Source: Paenibacillus_S sp043945595
Lineage (GTDB): Bacteria; Bacillota; Bacilli; Paenibacillales; NBRC-103111
Assembly: GCF_043945595.1 (NCBI RefSeq)
Contig: NZ_JBIFNP010000001.1
Span: 4,526,001 to 4,590,000, forward strand
Direction of reading: 5' to 3'
DNA length: 64,000 nt
Shown here: in pieces, positions 24,899-34,201 of the stretch
How positions within the stretch are numbered: the first letter of the stretch is position 1
How the letters are laid out: the number at the start of each line of letters is the position of its first letter
Program-made: the position numbers and the translations under genes
Notes under the pieces: model-generated
What the model was told of the DNA's origin: nothing
Database searches by the model: none
Seen by the model: the letters and a program-made list of their open reading frames with translations, nothing else

Positions 24899-25738
24899 CT
24901 AGCCCTTGATGCCTGTTGTGGCGATGCCTTCGACAAAATATTTTTGCGAGAAGAAAAAGACAAGAATGCAGGGGATAATCGCTACCACAGACATCGCCAG
25001 CACCTGATTCCAGGCAATGCTTGCCGAATTATCCAGCGCCATGCGGAGCGCCAGCGAAACCGTAAACTTTTTGACGCTCGTAATATAAATCAAAGAATTG
25101 AAGAAATCGTTCCAGGTCCAGATGAACTCGAAGATTCCCGCAGAGAATAACGCCGGCTTGGCTAACGGCAGCAAGATCCGGACCAGAATCATGAACGAAT
25201 TGCAGCCGTCCATTTTGGCCGATTCATCAAGCTCCCTCGGCAGGCCGCGGAAAAACTGCACCAGCATAAAGACGAAGAACGCGTTCGTCGCCAGCGCCGC
25301 CGGCACAATAAACGGCAAATAGCTGTTCAGCCAATCCAGGTTTTTATATAAAATGTAGCGCGGAATCATGACGACCGCATTAGGCAGCATCAGCGTGGAA
25401 ATCATGAGCGCAAAAAACAGCCTTTTCAACGGAAATTGAAACCGGGCGAATCCATAGCCTACAAGGGTACTCGAAACTACGGTGAAAAACACGGTCGGCA
25501 GCACCAGCTTGAACGTATTCATGAAGAATAACCCGAACGAATATTGGCCGGAGCCCTTCCAGCCGTTCTGATAGCCATTCCATAAAAATTCCTTCGGCCA
25601 CAGGCTCAATGAGCCGAAGATTTCCTCGTTGGACTTGAAGGAAGCGCTGAAGAGCCAGATCAGCGGATAAATCATAATCAATCCGAACACACACATGAAT
25701 ACAAAGGTGACTGCCTTGCGCATGGATTCATTCCTCAA
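24899..25738 (-). CDS. CUT1 ABC transporter permease (MalG/UgpE type)
   Basis: The 279-residue membrane protein has six segments. Its EAA loop contains LPRELDESAKMDGCNSFMIL, and it ends YFVEGIATTGIKG, the usual C-terminus. It overlaps the preceding permease gene by 4 nt. It is the third gene of the operon solute-binding protein - permease - permease, which faces a divergent YesM/YesN-like two-component system. That arrangement usually means the transporter is induced by its own oligosaccharide substrate. No ATPase gene is present. Confidence 0.88.
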   Translation of the reverse strand: MRNESMRKAVTFVFMCVFGLIMIYPLIWLFSASFKSNEEIFGSLSLWPKEFLWNGYQNGWKGSGQYSFGLFFMNTFKLVLPTVFFTVVSSTLVGYGFARFQFPLKRLFFALMISTLMLPNAVVMIPRYILYKNLDWLNSYLPFIVPAALATNAFFVFMLVQFFRGLPRELDESAKMDGCNSFMILVRILLPLAKPALFSAGIFEFIWTWNDFFNSLIYITSVKKFTVSLALRMALDNSASIAWNQVLAMSVVAIIPCILVFFFSQKYFVEGIATTGIKG

Positions 25739-26652
25739 TGTTTGTCCCCTCCATCCTCATAGTGCGCCCAATACGAAGAAGAGCGGAACACCAGCAGCGT
25801 GAAAATTAAAATGATGCTGAACAGCACCCAGGACAAGGCGGACGCATAGCCCATTTTCAAAAATTTAAAGCCTTCGTCATACAATTTCATTCCGAATAAG
25901 TAAGTCGACTTCAGCGGGCCCCCATCCGGCAAAATGACGAACGCTCCGGTAAACTCCTGGAACGCGTTCACGATCTGCATAACCAGATTGAATAACAGAA
26001 TCGGGGTGATCAACGGCAGCGTGACGGAGAAAAACATTCTCAGCTTGGACGCTCCATCCACCCGGCCGACCTCGTACAGCTCACCGGGAACCTGCTTCAA
26101 GCCTGCAAGAAACAAGACCATAGAAGAGCCGAACTGCCATACGTTCAGCATGGAGATCGTAAACAGCGACAGCTTCGGGTTCCCCAGCCAATCGACGGCT
26201 GGCAGATGCAGCATTGCAGTCACGTTGTTAATAACGCCTTCCTTCATGAACAGAAACCGCCACAGGACCGCTACCGCGACGCTGCCCCCCAGGATGGAAG
26301 GCAGGTAATAAACCGTGCGGAAGAAATTGACGCTTCGCATCTTGACATTCAAAATAACGGCGACGAGAAGCGCAAAAGCCAGCTTGGCCGGAACGGCGAT
26401 CAAAGCATAGATCAGAGTGACCTTGAGCGTCTGGTAAAACATGTCGTCCTTCGTGAACATGTCGACGTAATTTTTCAAGCCAATCCATTTCGGCGTGTTA
26501 ATAAGGTCAAACGATGTGAAGGAATAATACATTGAGGCAAGAAACGGATAAAGCTGCAGGAGCAGAAATCCGATAATCCAGGGGCTGATATATACCAGCC
26601 CGATATAAGATGCTCTGCTCCTTTTTCTTTTCAGAGCCTGCTGCATGGTCAT
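25735..26652 (-). CDS. CUT1 ABC transporter permease (MalF/UgpA type)
   Basis: The 305-residue membrane protein has the opening YIGLVYISPWIIGFLLLQLY as its first segment and the EAA loop VPGELYEVGRVDGASKLRMF. It lies 22 nt after the solute-binding gene and overlaps the next permease gene. With its partner it forms the channel for the binding protein at 26675-27997. Confidence 0.88.
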   Translation of the reverse strand: MTMQQALKRKRSRASYIGLVYISPWIIGFLLLQLYPFLASMYYSFTSFDLINTPKWIGLKNYVDMFTKDDMFYQTLKVTLIYALIAVPAKLAFALLVAVILNVKMRSVNFFRTVYYLPSILGGSVAVAVLWRFLFMKEGVINNVTAMLHLPAVDWLGNPKLSLFTISMLNVWQFGSSMVLFLAGLKQVPGELYEVGRVDGASKLRMFFSVTLPLITPILLFNLVMQIVNAFQEFTGAFVILPDGGPLKSTYLFGMKLYDEGFKFLKMGYASALSWVLFSIILIFTLLVFRSSSYWAHYEDGGDKH

Positions 26653-26674
26653 CTCTCCATCCTGTACGTGATGT

Positions 26675-27997
26675 CTATTTTTTCAGCTCTTTAATTTTCT
26701 CTGTATACCGCTTTATCAGCTCGTCGGCCGCCTGGTCGGGAGAGGTCTTGTCAAACGCGATTCTCTGAATCAGGTCCTTCGAGATCTCGCCCAGCTGGGA
26801 ATTTTGCGAGATCGCATTGTCCGGAACCGCTTGGCTTTTGGAGGCCAGATCTACCGCTTGGGCAATGTTTTTATCCAGCTTGTTCGCTTCTACAATCGCA
26901 TTTTTAGCCGAGTCCAGAGCCGGTACGGCGCGAACATCGCCCAGCGTCTTCGCCGCTTCCGGATCGGTCAGCAGCCAGTTGACGAATTTCAAAGCTTCCG
27001 CCTGATTCTCCGAGCGCTTGTTAATACCTACTACCATCGAAGGGCGGATTTGTGCGGCGCCTGTCTTGGCATCCTTGGCCAAAGCCGGCAGCACGCTTTC
27101 CACTACGGTGCCTTTAGGCAAAGCGTCCTTGTACTTGCCGATTTCGCTGCTCCAGCCATCGTAAGCCAGCAGCTCCTGGTTGATCCATTTCGGGTTTTGA
27201 TCCGTTTTGCCCGTAAACAATTGGCTTTCCCCCAGCGGCTGGTACACGCCGGCCTTGAACGCTTTTTGCACCCAATCGAAAGCTTCGGCCGCCTGCTCCT
27301 TCGTAAACGCAAGCGTGTAGTCGTCCTTGACCATCGGGCTGTTCGTTTTCTGGCGGAGATAGTTGCCGAACATCGTGGACACGACGCCTAGATCGGAGTC
27401 AAGCAAATACATCTTGCTGTCCTTCTCGCGAATCTTCTTCGCGGTTTCCAGCAGCGTATCCCAGGTCCAGGCCTGATCGACCTGAATCCCCAGCTTGTCC
27501 GCGAGCGTTTTGTTCACGATCATCGATCGGCCGTTGGTTCCCATCGGAAGCGCGACCACTTTGTTGTTGTAGGTCATGAAGCTTTTCATATAAGTTGCAT
27601 CGAACTTGCTGACGTCAATCGTTTTCTGCGAGTTCAAATCAAGCAGCAGCTCGTTTCCGCTCGTCAATTCCGCAAGCCACGGCTGATCCAGCTGCATAAT
27701 ATCCGGTGCCGTAGCGCCGGCCAGCTGGGTCTTGATTTTTTGCTCATATCCGTCAAAGCCGCCGTATTCCGCTTCGATGGTCACGTTCGGATTTTTTTGC
27801 TGGTACAGATTAATCGCATCCAAGGTCGCCTTATGCCGCGAATCGCCGCCCCACCAGGAGAAGCGTAAAGTCACTGCTTTCCCGCTGTCGCCTCCGGCCG
27901 CAGCCCCCTGCTCGCTCGAACCGCTGCCGCAGCCGACCAAGCCGATAGATAATAACGAAACGGCAACGGCCGAGCTTATAATTGCTGTTTTTTTCAT
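26675..27997 (-). CDS. CUT1 sugar-binding lipoprotein
   Basis: The 440-residue extracellular binding protein has a signal peptide ending in SIGLVGC (lipobox). VTLRFSWWGGDSRHKATLDA and NVTIEAEYGGFDGYEQKIKT are close to the pattern of binders for plant-derived oligosaccharides (RFSWWGG..R). ATG 27997 follows AAAGGGGA. It is first in its operon, with a TATAAT box and a cre-like site just upstream. The ligand is not certain; the WWGGDSRH motif is frequent among binding proteins in rhamnogalacturonan and arabinan clusters. Confidence 0.87.
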   Translation of the reverse strand: MKKTAIISSAVAVSLLSIGLVGCGSGSSEQGAAAGGDSGKAVTLRFSWWGGDSRHKATLDAINLYQQKNPNVTIEAEYGGFDGYEQKIKTQLAGATAPDIMQLDQPWLAELTSGNELLLDLNSQKTIDVSKFDATYMKSFMTYNNKVVALPMGTNGRSMIVNKTLADKLGIQVDQAWTWDTLLETAKKIREKDSKMYLLDSDLGVVSTMFGNYLRQKTNSPMVKDDYTLAFTKEQAAEAFDWVQKAFKAGVYQPLGESQLFTGKTDQNPKWINQELLAYDGWSSEIGKYKDALPKGTVVESVLPALAKDAKTGAAQIRPSMVVGINKRSENQAEALKFVNWLLTDPEAAKTLGDVRAVPALDSAKNAIVEANKLDKNIAQAVDLASKSQAVPDNAISQNSQLGEISKDLIQRIAFDKTSPDQAADELIKRYTEKIKELKK

Positions 27998-28028
27998 TTC
28001 GAAGTCCCCTTTGCCTGACATTTTTATT

Positions 28029-28053
28029 TGTAAGCACTTTCAAATTAATTATA
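28029..28053 (-). promoter_or_regulatory. Promoter -10 box with overlapping cre-like site
   Basis: On the minus strand TATAAT (28048-28053) is followed 5 nt later by TGAAAGTGCTTACA (28029-28042). It matches the CcpA consensus TGWAARCGYTWNCW except for the central CG. The site would cover the transcription start, a position typical of catabolite repression. A weaker match (TGTAAGCGATTTAA) lies at about 28184 in the same 360-nt divergent intergenic region. Confidence 0.5.
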
Positions 28054-28383
28054 GCAACGCGCCAAAGCAACTTAAATCCATCTGGTTTGTCAAAAGGTTT
28101 GAATATTTGTCTATCTTTGTTCGTTCCCGAACGCCAAAATGGGCGCAGGATTTGCCATAAGTTTTCATTATTTGCTATGGTGTTGTAAGCGATTTAACGG
28201 TAACTTATAATGAAGCTTACATGAATCCCGGCTATAGTTGATGCGGTGCAACAGCGGCGGCGGGCCGGATTGAACCCTCCTGGAGCCGTGTGCAAGCGTT
28301 CACCTGCGTCACCTGATTTTCGCCGGACTCCCCTTTTCCTGAGAAGCATGGACAAGCTTTAACCCTAAGGAGGCATCAGACGC

Positions 28384-29160
28384 ATGTACAAGCTGTTGGT
28401 GGCTGACGATGAGACCAAAATACGAATGGGCCTATGCAGTTACTTTCCCTGGAACGATATCGGTTTCGAGATCGTGTCCGAGGCCAAGAACGGCAAGCAG
28501 GCGCTGGATTATATTCTTCATCATGAAGTGGACGTCGTGCTGAGCGATATTAAAATGCCGGTCATGTCCGGCATCGAGCTGGCCGAAGAGCTGCATAACC
28601 GGAAGTCCGATACGAAAATTATTTTCCTGTCCGGCTACAAGGAATTCGAATATGCGCAGCAAGCGCTTGGCTTCGGCGTCAAAGGCTATATTATCAAACC
28701 GACCAAATATGAGGAACTGCTGAAGCTGTTTACCGGGATTAAAGCGGAGCTGGATAACGAGAAGCTGAATGGAAAGCGCTTTACCGCTGAGCCTCCCACT
28801 GAGCCGGTGGAACCCGAAGAAAACCAGGAGGAGCAGGGATACCACGAGAAAAAAATCACTGCCATCAAGGCTTACGTCACCGAGCATTATCAGCATGTCA
28901 CACTGGAGGAAGCCGCCGGCGTCTTTCATATGAGCCTGCACTATCTAAGCAAATATTTCAAAAAATGGTCGGGACAAAACTTCTCGGACTACGTCATTTC
29001 CGTCAAAATGGAGAAGGCCGCGGAGCTGCTGAAGGATATTTCCTACAAATCCTACGAAATCGGCAGCGCGGTCGGCTACGATAATGCCAAAAATTTCTCC
29101 CGGGCGTTCAAATTGTATTTCGGCAAAAGCCCGCGCGAGTTTCGCAATACGCCGAATTAA
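28384..29160 (+). CDS. YesN-type response regulator (REC + AraC HTH)
   Basis: The 258-residue protein has an N-terminal receiver domain (MYKLLVADDETKIRMGLCSY) with the phospho-acceptor Asp in VDVVLSDIKMPVMSG, followed by a receiver Lys in FGVKGYIIKPTKYEE. After a short acidic linker, two AraC-type helix-turn-helices end the protein (VTLEEAAGVFHMSLHYLSKY and EIGSAVGYDNAKNFSRAFKL). It is unusually compact for the family. It forms a cognate pair with the histidine kinase that starts 27 nt downstream and should activate the divergent CUT1 operon. Confidence 0.9.
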   Translation: MYKLLVADDETKIRMGLCSYFPWNDIGFEIVSEAKNGKQALDYILHHEVDVVLSDIKMPVMSGIELAEELHNRKSDTKIIFLSGYKEFEYAQQALGFGVKGYIIKPTKYEELLKLFTGIKAELDNEKLNGKRFTAEPPTEPVEPEENQEEQGYHEKKITAIKAYVTEHYQHVTLEEAAGVFHMSLHYLSKYFKKWSGQNFSDYVISVKMEKAAELLKDISYKSYEIGSAVGYDNAKNFSRAFKLYFGKSPREFRNTPN

Positions 29161-29187
29161 CGTCAGACCGATACGGATGGAGACACG

Positions 29188-30783
29188 ATGAAGAATACTT
29201 TTTTCATGAAGCATCTTATGATGTTCCTGCTTCCCCTGCTCATTCCCATTATTATTCTAGGGACCCTCTCCATTCTAATATCGCAGAGCTATCTCAAGGA
29301 GGATATTAACAAAAACTCCGTCAACCTGCTGAAGCAGACCAAGGAAAATATCGAGTTTATCGTCAGCGAAACGGATCCGATGATGCTCGTGTATGACAAC
29401 GATCTCAAAATCATCGATGCGCTGAGTTCCATTATGCGCAACCGTTCGCTTTCTCATGAGGATCTTATTTCATTCGATCTGCTGAAAAGCTTCCTGAACG
29501 CCCCGGCCAATGCCAGGCAGTATATCGATTCCTTCTACATTTACCTGCCGAACGATAACGGGCGGTTTATTTCCTCCAAGCAGGGACTATCCGAGCTGAA
29601 ATCGTATGACGATACGCAGTGGTTCGAGCAGTTTCAGCGGCAGGATGAGCATGTGAAGCTGTGGATCGAGTCCCGTTATATCAAGTCTATCGGCCAGAAT
29701 GCGGAGCAGCAAAGACGGGTGACCATTTATCAGCGAATTAATAACGGCCGGGGCGTGCTGGTGCTCAATATTCTTCCGGGGTATATCGAGAATATATTGC
29801 GGTCCCTCTCCACCTTTCCCGATCAGTGCATATTGGTCGTGAACGAAAAGAACGAAATTGTTTTCAGCGACAAGCAGCCCGCCTATTTAACAAGCCTCGA
29901 TCTCGCAAGCATTCTTCCGTCGGGCCAAACGTTCTATACGGTTAAAACCCCCGATCAGTCGTTGATCGTGACCCAGTTAACTTCCGTCCGCTACGGCTGG
30001 AAATATATTTCCATTGTTCCGCAGAGCGCACTGTATCAGGTGCCGTTCCAAATTATTAAAATTACGATCTGGCTGCTGCTGATTTCTTTTATTCTCGGTT
30101 CCATGCTGGCCCTATACATGACGCAGCGCAGCTACTCGGAACGCCGCTACAAGCTGCAGGCTTCGCAGCTGATGGCGCTGCAATCGCAAATCAATCCGCA
30201 TTTCTTGTTCAATACGCTGGAAACGCTGAATTGGGAAACCATCGCCCTTACGGGACGCCCGAATCAGGTGACCCGCATCATCGATAATTTGTCGGAAATT
30301 TTGCGCTATTCCTTAACCGACCCCGAGGAGTCCGTCACCTTGGATACCGAAATCAGCAGCCTGGAGCATTACCTGCAGATTCAGAAATACCGGTATGAGG
30401 ACAAATTCGATGTGGTGCTGGATTACGATTCCACCGTGCTGCATTGGAAGGTGATGAAGCTGATGCTTCAGCCTATCGTCGAGAACAGCATCTACCACGG
30501 CATCAAGGAAAAAGAAGGCCCGGGCCGGATTAAAATTAAAATTCGCCAATCGGGTCCGTATCTAGATATCGTTATTGTCGACAATGGGCTTGGCATGAGC
30601 CGGGAGGTGCTGCAGCTGATCCGCTCCAATCTGAACAAGGAGGACGGCTACTCCCAGCATATCGGGCTGCTCAATACGAACAAGCGGCTGGTGCTGGCCT
30701 ACGGGGAGACGAGCCGAATCACGATTCGCAGCAAGGAGGGCTGGGGAACGGCGATTTATTTTAAAGTGCCGGCCCGTGCTTAG
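29188..30783 (+). CDS. YesM-type sensor histidine kinase
   Basis: The 531-residue protein has a membrane segment near the N-terminus (MMFLLPLLIPIIILGTLSIL), an extracellular cache-like sensor at about 40-285, and a second membrane segment (ITIWLLLISFILGSMLALYM). The His_kinase module has SQINPHFLFNTLETLNW carrying the phosphorylated histidine. The HATPase has an N box (MLQPIVENSIYHGI) and G box (VDNGLGMS, HIGLLNTNKRL). No HAMP domain is obvious between membrane segment and kinase. It likely senses an extracellular sugar or the loaded binding protein and phosphorylates the upstream regulator. Confidence 0.88.
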   Translation: MKNTFFMKHLMMFLLPLLIPIIILGTLSILISQSYLKEDINKNSVNLLKQTKENIEFIVSETDPMMLVYDNDLKIIDALSSIMRNRSLSHEDLISFDLLKSFLNAPANARQYIDSFYIYLPNDNGRFISSKQGLSELKSYDDTQWFEQFQRQDEHVKLWIESRYIKSIGQNAEQQRRVTIYQRINNGRGVLVLNILPGYIENILRSLSTFPDQCILVVNEKNEIVFSDKQPAYLTSLDLASILPSGQTFYTVKTPDQSLIVTQLTSVRYGWKYISIVPQSALYQVPFQIIKITIWLLLISFILGSMLALYMTQRSYSERRYKLQASQLMALQSQINPHFLFNTLETLNWETIALTGRPNQVTRIIDNLSEILRYSLTDPEESVTLDTEISSLEHYLQIQKYRYEDKFDVVLDYDSTVLHWKVMKLMLQPIVENSIYHGIKEKEGPGRIKIKIRQSGPYLDIVIVDNGLGMSREVLQLIRSNLNKEDGYSQHIGLLNTNKRLVLAYGETSRITIRSKEGWGTAIYFKVPARA

Positions 30784-30850
30784 GGAAGGGTGAAATCATG
30801 AGGCATACAATGGCCTCGTGATCCGGTATCTGTTATAGAGGCAAAAAGAA

Positions 30851-31281
30851 GAGGCCACTGTATCACGCAGTGGCCTTCGGGCTGCCCGAAACCTGCCTTA
30901 AGTGAAAATGAGCACAGACACAGGGGGGCCGCTGAAAAAGTAATCACTGCGAGTTCGGAACATTCTTCCGATCGCTGTTGTCCCTGTATTTCTTTGATTA
31001 TATACCGCTTTTAGCGGTTGAAATCCAGGGACAAAGGCGAACGCTTTCGCTTCTACAGAACGATTCCGGACTCTACGCTTGTTTTTTCAGTGGCCTCGAC
31101 GCTGGTGGGGTATCTTCCGGAGGAGTATACGTCCGCCTTTAAAATCCATGAAATTACCGCAAATTCTAATCCCATTCATGGATTTTAACAGCAGCTGGAG
31201 GAAGATACCCCACCGGAGTCTCCCACCATGTGTGAGGGGGTTCTTAACAAGCTCGAGGTCACTGCATCACGCAGTGACCTC
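30851..31281. mobile_element. Palindromic element B, copy 1, flanked by duplicated 27-bp hairpins and interrupted by element A
   Basis: Two near-identical 27-bp hairpins bound the element: 30851-30877, arms GAGGCCACTG and CAGTGGCCTT; and 31255-31281, arms GAGGTCACTG and CAGTGACCTC. Both have the loop YATCACG. Between them lies a sequence homologous to 54944-55169: GGCTGCCCGAAACC, AAGTGA, GAGCACAGACACAGG, TGGGGTATC, then the inner palindrome CCATGAAATT/CATGGATTTT, GATACCCCACCGGAGT, and TTCTTAACAAGCTC. Element A copy 3 interrupts it at 30925-31097. No ORF. The left hairpin could also serve as terminator for the kinase gene. Confidence 0.75.
30925..31097 (+). mobile_element. MITE-like element A, copy 3, nested in element B
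   Basis: The 173-bp copy with ends GGGGCCGCTGAAAAA and TTTTTTCAGTGGCCTC is more diverged than copies 1 and 2. The flanking octamers are GACACAGG (30917-30924) and GACGCTGG (31098-31105). The uninterrupted homologue at 54987-55002 reads GACGCAGGTGGGGTAT, which is exactly what remains if A and one octamer are removed. This demonstrates insertion with an 8-bp duplication. Confidence 0.88.
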
Positions 31282-31353
31282 CTTTGCTCAATCCTCCAGC
31301 TTTTTGAATAATTAATAGATTAGATCGGGACCAAGCTATTATTGCTCTTTGAA

Positions 31354-32953
31354 TCATGATTTGCTTGCCGGGTCCGTCTTCTGAATGTACCAATAGGCCA
31401 CCGGCATCTGAAAGGAGCCCTTGGGATTGGTGAGCAGGGTGTATGCCGTCACCCGGTACATTCCGGAAGACTCGGGCAGTTTCACTTTTGCAGTAAAGCG
31501 ATCGCCTTCAAACGGCGCCGATATCGGGTCGCCCTCCTGCACGTATGCGTCTCCCTGCTGACGTTCCACTTTAAAAGTCAAGCCGGTGCCATTGATCCTG
31601 TCCACCGTTCCCGAGAAGGTCATGTCCGAGCTGTTGGTTTCCTGATATGCCTTTTCCGGCGTCACTTTCACTAGACGGGTGGAGTCTCCGGAATTGAACG
31701 ACGTATTCTGGTCCAGAATGGCATCCAGCTCCTGCAGGGGAAGCTCCACATCATACTCCGCATAAAACAAAATACGCCTGTTCTGGGTCAATTGAAGCAG
31801 CATATGGTTTGTTCCGAGATCCATGCTGATAGACGTATCCAGTCTGTACTTCAGGTTCACCCTCTTCAGCATCAGCCATGCCGCCTGCAACGACCGGCGC
31901 GAGAATCTTCTGCCCGTCAACTTTTTTTCCAAGACCAAGGAAGGGCAGATCGGACGTTCCTTGGATAAACTCGTCTACGCGGACAATATAATTATAATTA
32001 TCCACACGCTGCTTAAGTCCATGGTCTTCCACGATCAGCTGCCGGTACGTAATATTCTCCATATGCGTCTCTGGACTCCATACCGACTCATATCCGAACA
32101 ATTCCTTAAGATCCGGCTCTCGAAGCAGCCATTTGCCGTCCTGCTTGACCGGTTTCTTCCAAACTTCCGCTTCCCCGGCAGTCGTCCCAAACCAAACGAG
32201 TTCCACTTGGTTGTCGCCTTCCTTCAGGATAAACCCGTTGGTCCCGTTATCTACCAGCAGACTGCCGTCTTCCGTTTCTTTCGCCGTATAGCCAAGCATA
32301 CCGGCAATCCAAGATACATCCAGCATAGGGACATAATCGATCGTCCGGCCGACCTCCTCCCCATTCCACATGATCTGCGGGTCTCCGATCAGGATATTGT
32401 CTACTTTAACAGAGTCCTTCTCCCGCACGATTAGCGGATTATCGGTGAACCAACCGTTCTCTTCCGCCTTGGGAGTGAAGCTGATTTTCCGCTCTCCCTC
32501 CGACCACACCACACTGCCAAAGGCGGACAAATCGTTCAGCTTGATAGCCGTTCTCCCCCCGATATTAATGGAGGGAATCTCTTGATCTCCGTAATAGGCG
32601 GTGATGTCCGTATACAAGGCGTCAGCCAGCTTGGTGCCTGGCGGCTGCGCTGTTGTCTGGACGGGCAGAGGATGAGGCTCCTTTTTCCCGGCATAGCGAA
32701 TGACAATTTTCCTTTCCTGGGGGACCCAGGCTACATCAAAGCCGTATTCACGAAGATCCTCCGCCGCTACCGCCGTGTAGCCGTCTACATTGAGCGAGGG
32801 AATCTCAGTACCGTTTACATACGCACGGATATCCGTGGATAGAACCTGTCCGGTCACCTCTCCAATCTCTGCTGCCCAAACGGACGGCGTACCGGCTAAG
32901 GTTAGGCATGCCGCAATCCCGAGAGAAGCGAATGATAACCTTTTTTTCTTCAT
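31354..32953 (-). pseudogene. Secreted copper-amine-oxidase-N/stalk-domain protein, one frameshift
   Basis: A signal peptide (KKKRLSFASLGIAACLTLAG) precedes two stalk-type repeats. The first has STDIRAYVNGTEIPSLNVDG and YTAVAAEDLREYGFDVAW; the second has YTDITAYYGDQEIPSINIGG and RTAIKLNDLSAFGSVVW. Then comes a region with a third such segment (YVPMLDVSWIAGMLGYTA) and a C-terminal beta domain. The frame is lost at GMADAEEGEP. Removing one G of GGG (CCC at 31860-31862 on +) gives EEVNLKYRLDTSISMDLG and continues to the stop at 31354. The repaired length is about 532 residues. Such proteins are cell-wall associated; the function of the C-terminal part is unknown. Confidence 0.75.
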
Positions 32954-33190
32954 CCGATTCGTTCTCCTTTCAATTGAATGAACTTCGTTTAAATTCCTAT
33001 ATTATACCATGATATCAATTTTATGTTTACGATCCCTTTGTACTTTTATAATATGGGTTTCATAATTCCGATATTGCTGCATCCAGGTTTCCAATGATGT
33101 CTCCCCTTTTGTCAGTAAAGAATAAACCAATTATGATATATTAGAAATAAATAGGGAATCCAATTTTTATATCTATTAGGAGGCGGTTCT

Positions 33191-33928
33191 GTGTTAAAAG
33201 GAAAAATCGCGCTGATTACCGGTTCGGCAACCGGCATCGGCCGGGCCATTGCGCTTCGTCTGGCTCGGGAAGGCGTCCATGTTACAATTAACTATTCCAA
33301 ATCGGAACAGGAAGCGCTTGAAACACAGCGGGAGGTTGAAGCTTTAGGCGTACAAAGTCTGCTGTATAAAGCGACTGTGTCCGACGACCAGCAGGTAAGG
33401 CAAATGGTCCAAGAAACGATAAACAAATTCGGACGTTTGGATATTTTGGTCAACAATGCCGGTGTTACCGATTTTGTTAAACATGATGATTTGGAAGGGC
33501 TCAAGGACGAATATTGGGACAGAGTGATGGATGTCAACGTCAAAGGACTGTTTTTCTGCTGCCGTGCGGCAGCAGCTGAATTGAAGAAGCAAAAAGGATG
33601 CATCGTTAACGTTACTTCCATTGCAGGAATGACCGGTCTGGGAAGCTCGATCGCTTATGCCGCTTCCAAGGCGGCGGCGATCAGCGTGACGAAATCGCTG
33701 TCCCGCGTTATGGCTCCGGATGTTCGCGTGAATGGCATAGCGCCTGGAATTGTACAGACGCGCTGGGTAGCTGGGCAGGAAGAACATATTAAGCACCTTG
33801 CTGAAGGTACCCCTCTGGGAAGGGTGGCTACTCCGGAAGATGTAGCCGAGACCGCCTATTCTTTAATTGGCCATTCGCCATTTGTAACAGGCCAGACACT
33901 GGTCGTTGATGGAGGAATGTTTATTTAA
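33191..33928 (+). CDS. Short-chain dehydrogenase/reductase (FabG-like)
   Basis: The 245-residue classical SDR has the nucleotide-binding motif TGSATGIG (about 10-17), NNAG (about 92-95), a catalytic Ser in VTSIAG, and YAASK (about 156-160). It ends with the family-typical PFVTGQTLVVDGGMFI. It probably uses NADP(H), but the substrate is unknown; FabG-like SDRs range from fatty-acid to sugar reductases. The start is GTG 33191 with TAGGAGGCG 7 nt upstream. Monocistronic, with its own terminator. Confidence 0.87.
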   Translation: MLKGKIALITGSATGIGRAIALRLAREGVHVTINYSKSEQEALETQREVEALGVQSLLYKATVSDDQQVRQMVQETINKFGRLDILVNNAGVTDFVKHDDLEGLKDEYWDRVMDVNVKGLFFCCRAAAAELKKQKGCIVNVTSIAGMTGLGSSIAYAASKAAAISVTKSLSRVMAPDVRVNGIAPGIVQTRWVAGQEEHIKHLAEGTPLGRVATPEDVAETAYSLIGHSPFVTGQTLVVDGGMFI

Positions 33929-34024
33929 CGCATACCTTTAGTTCATATTTGAATCTTATTCACTTCCAATTATTTACTTATTTGGTTATTTAAAATCAAA
34001 ATAAGTGTCCTGTAAATGAACACG

Positions 34025-34056
34025 ACGAGGCTGCCAAGGCATACCTGCAGCCTCGT
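34025..34056 (+). terminator. Terminator of the SDR gene
   Basis: The 10-bp perfect stem ACGAGGCTGC/GCAGCCTCGT has a 12-nt loop and is followed by TGTTTATT on the plus strand. Confidence 0.8.
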
Positions 34057-34201
34057 TGTTTATTCAACTATTGAGTCCCAACTATAAAGTTTATCATAAG
34101 CGTCGAAGATCCTGTAAGGCTCGGACGAGTCTTACTCCCTCATAAATACAAAATACCCCAACAAATTTTACGACCAGGCAGGTTCAATTCCACCAACTCG
34201 G

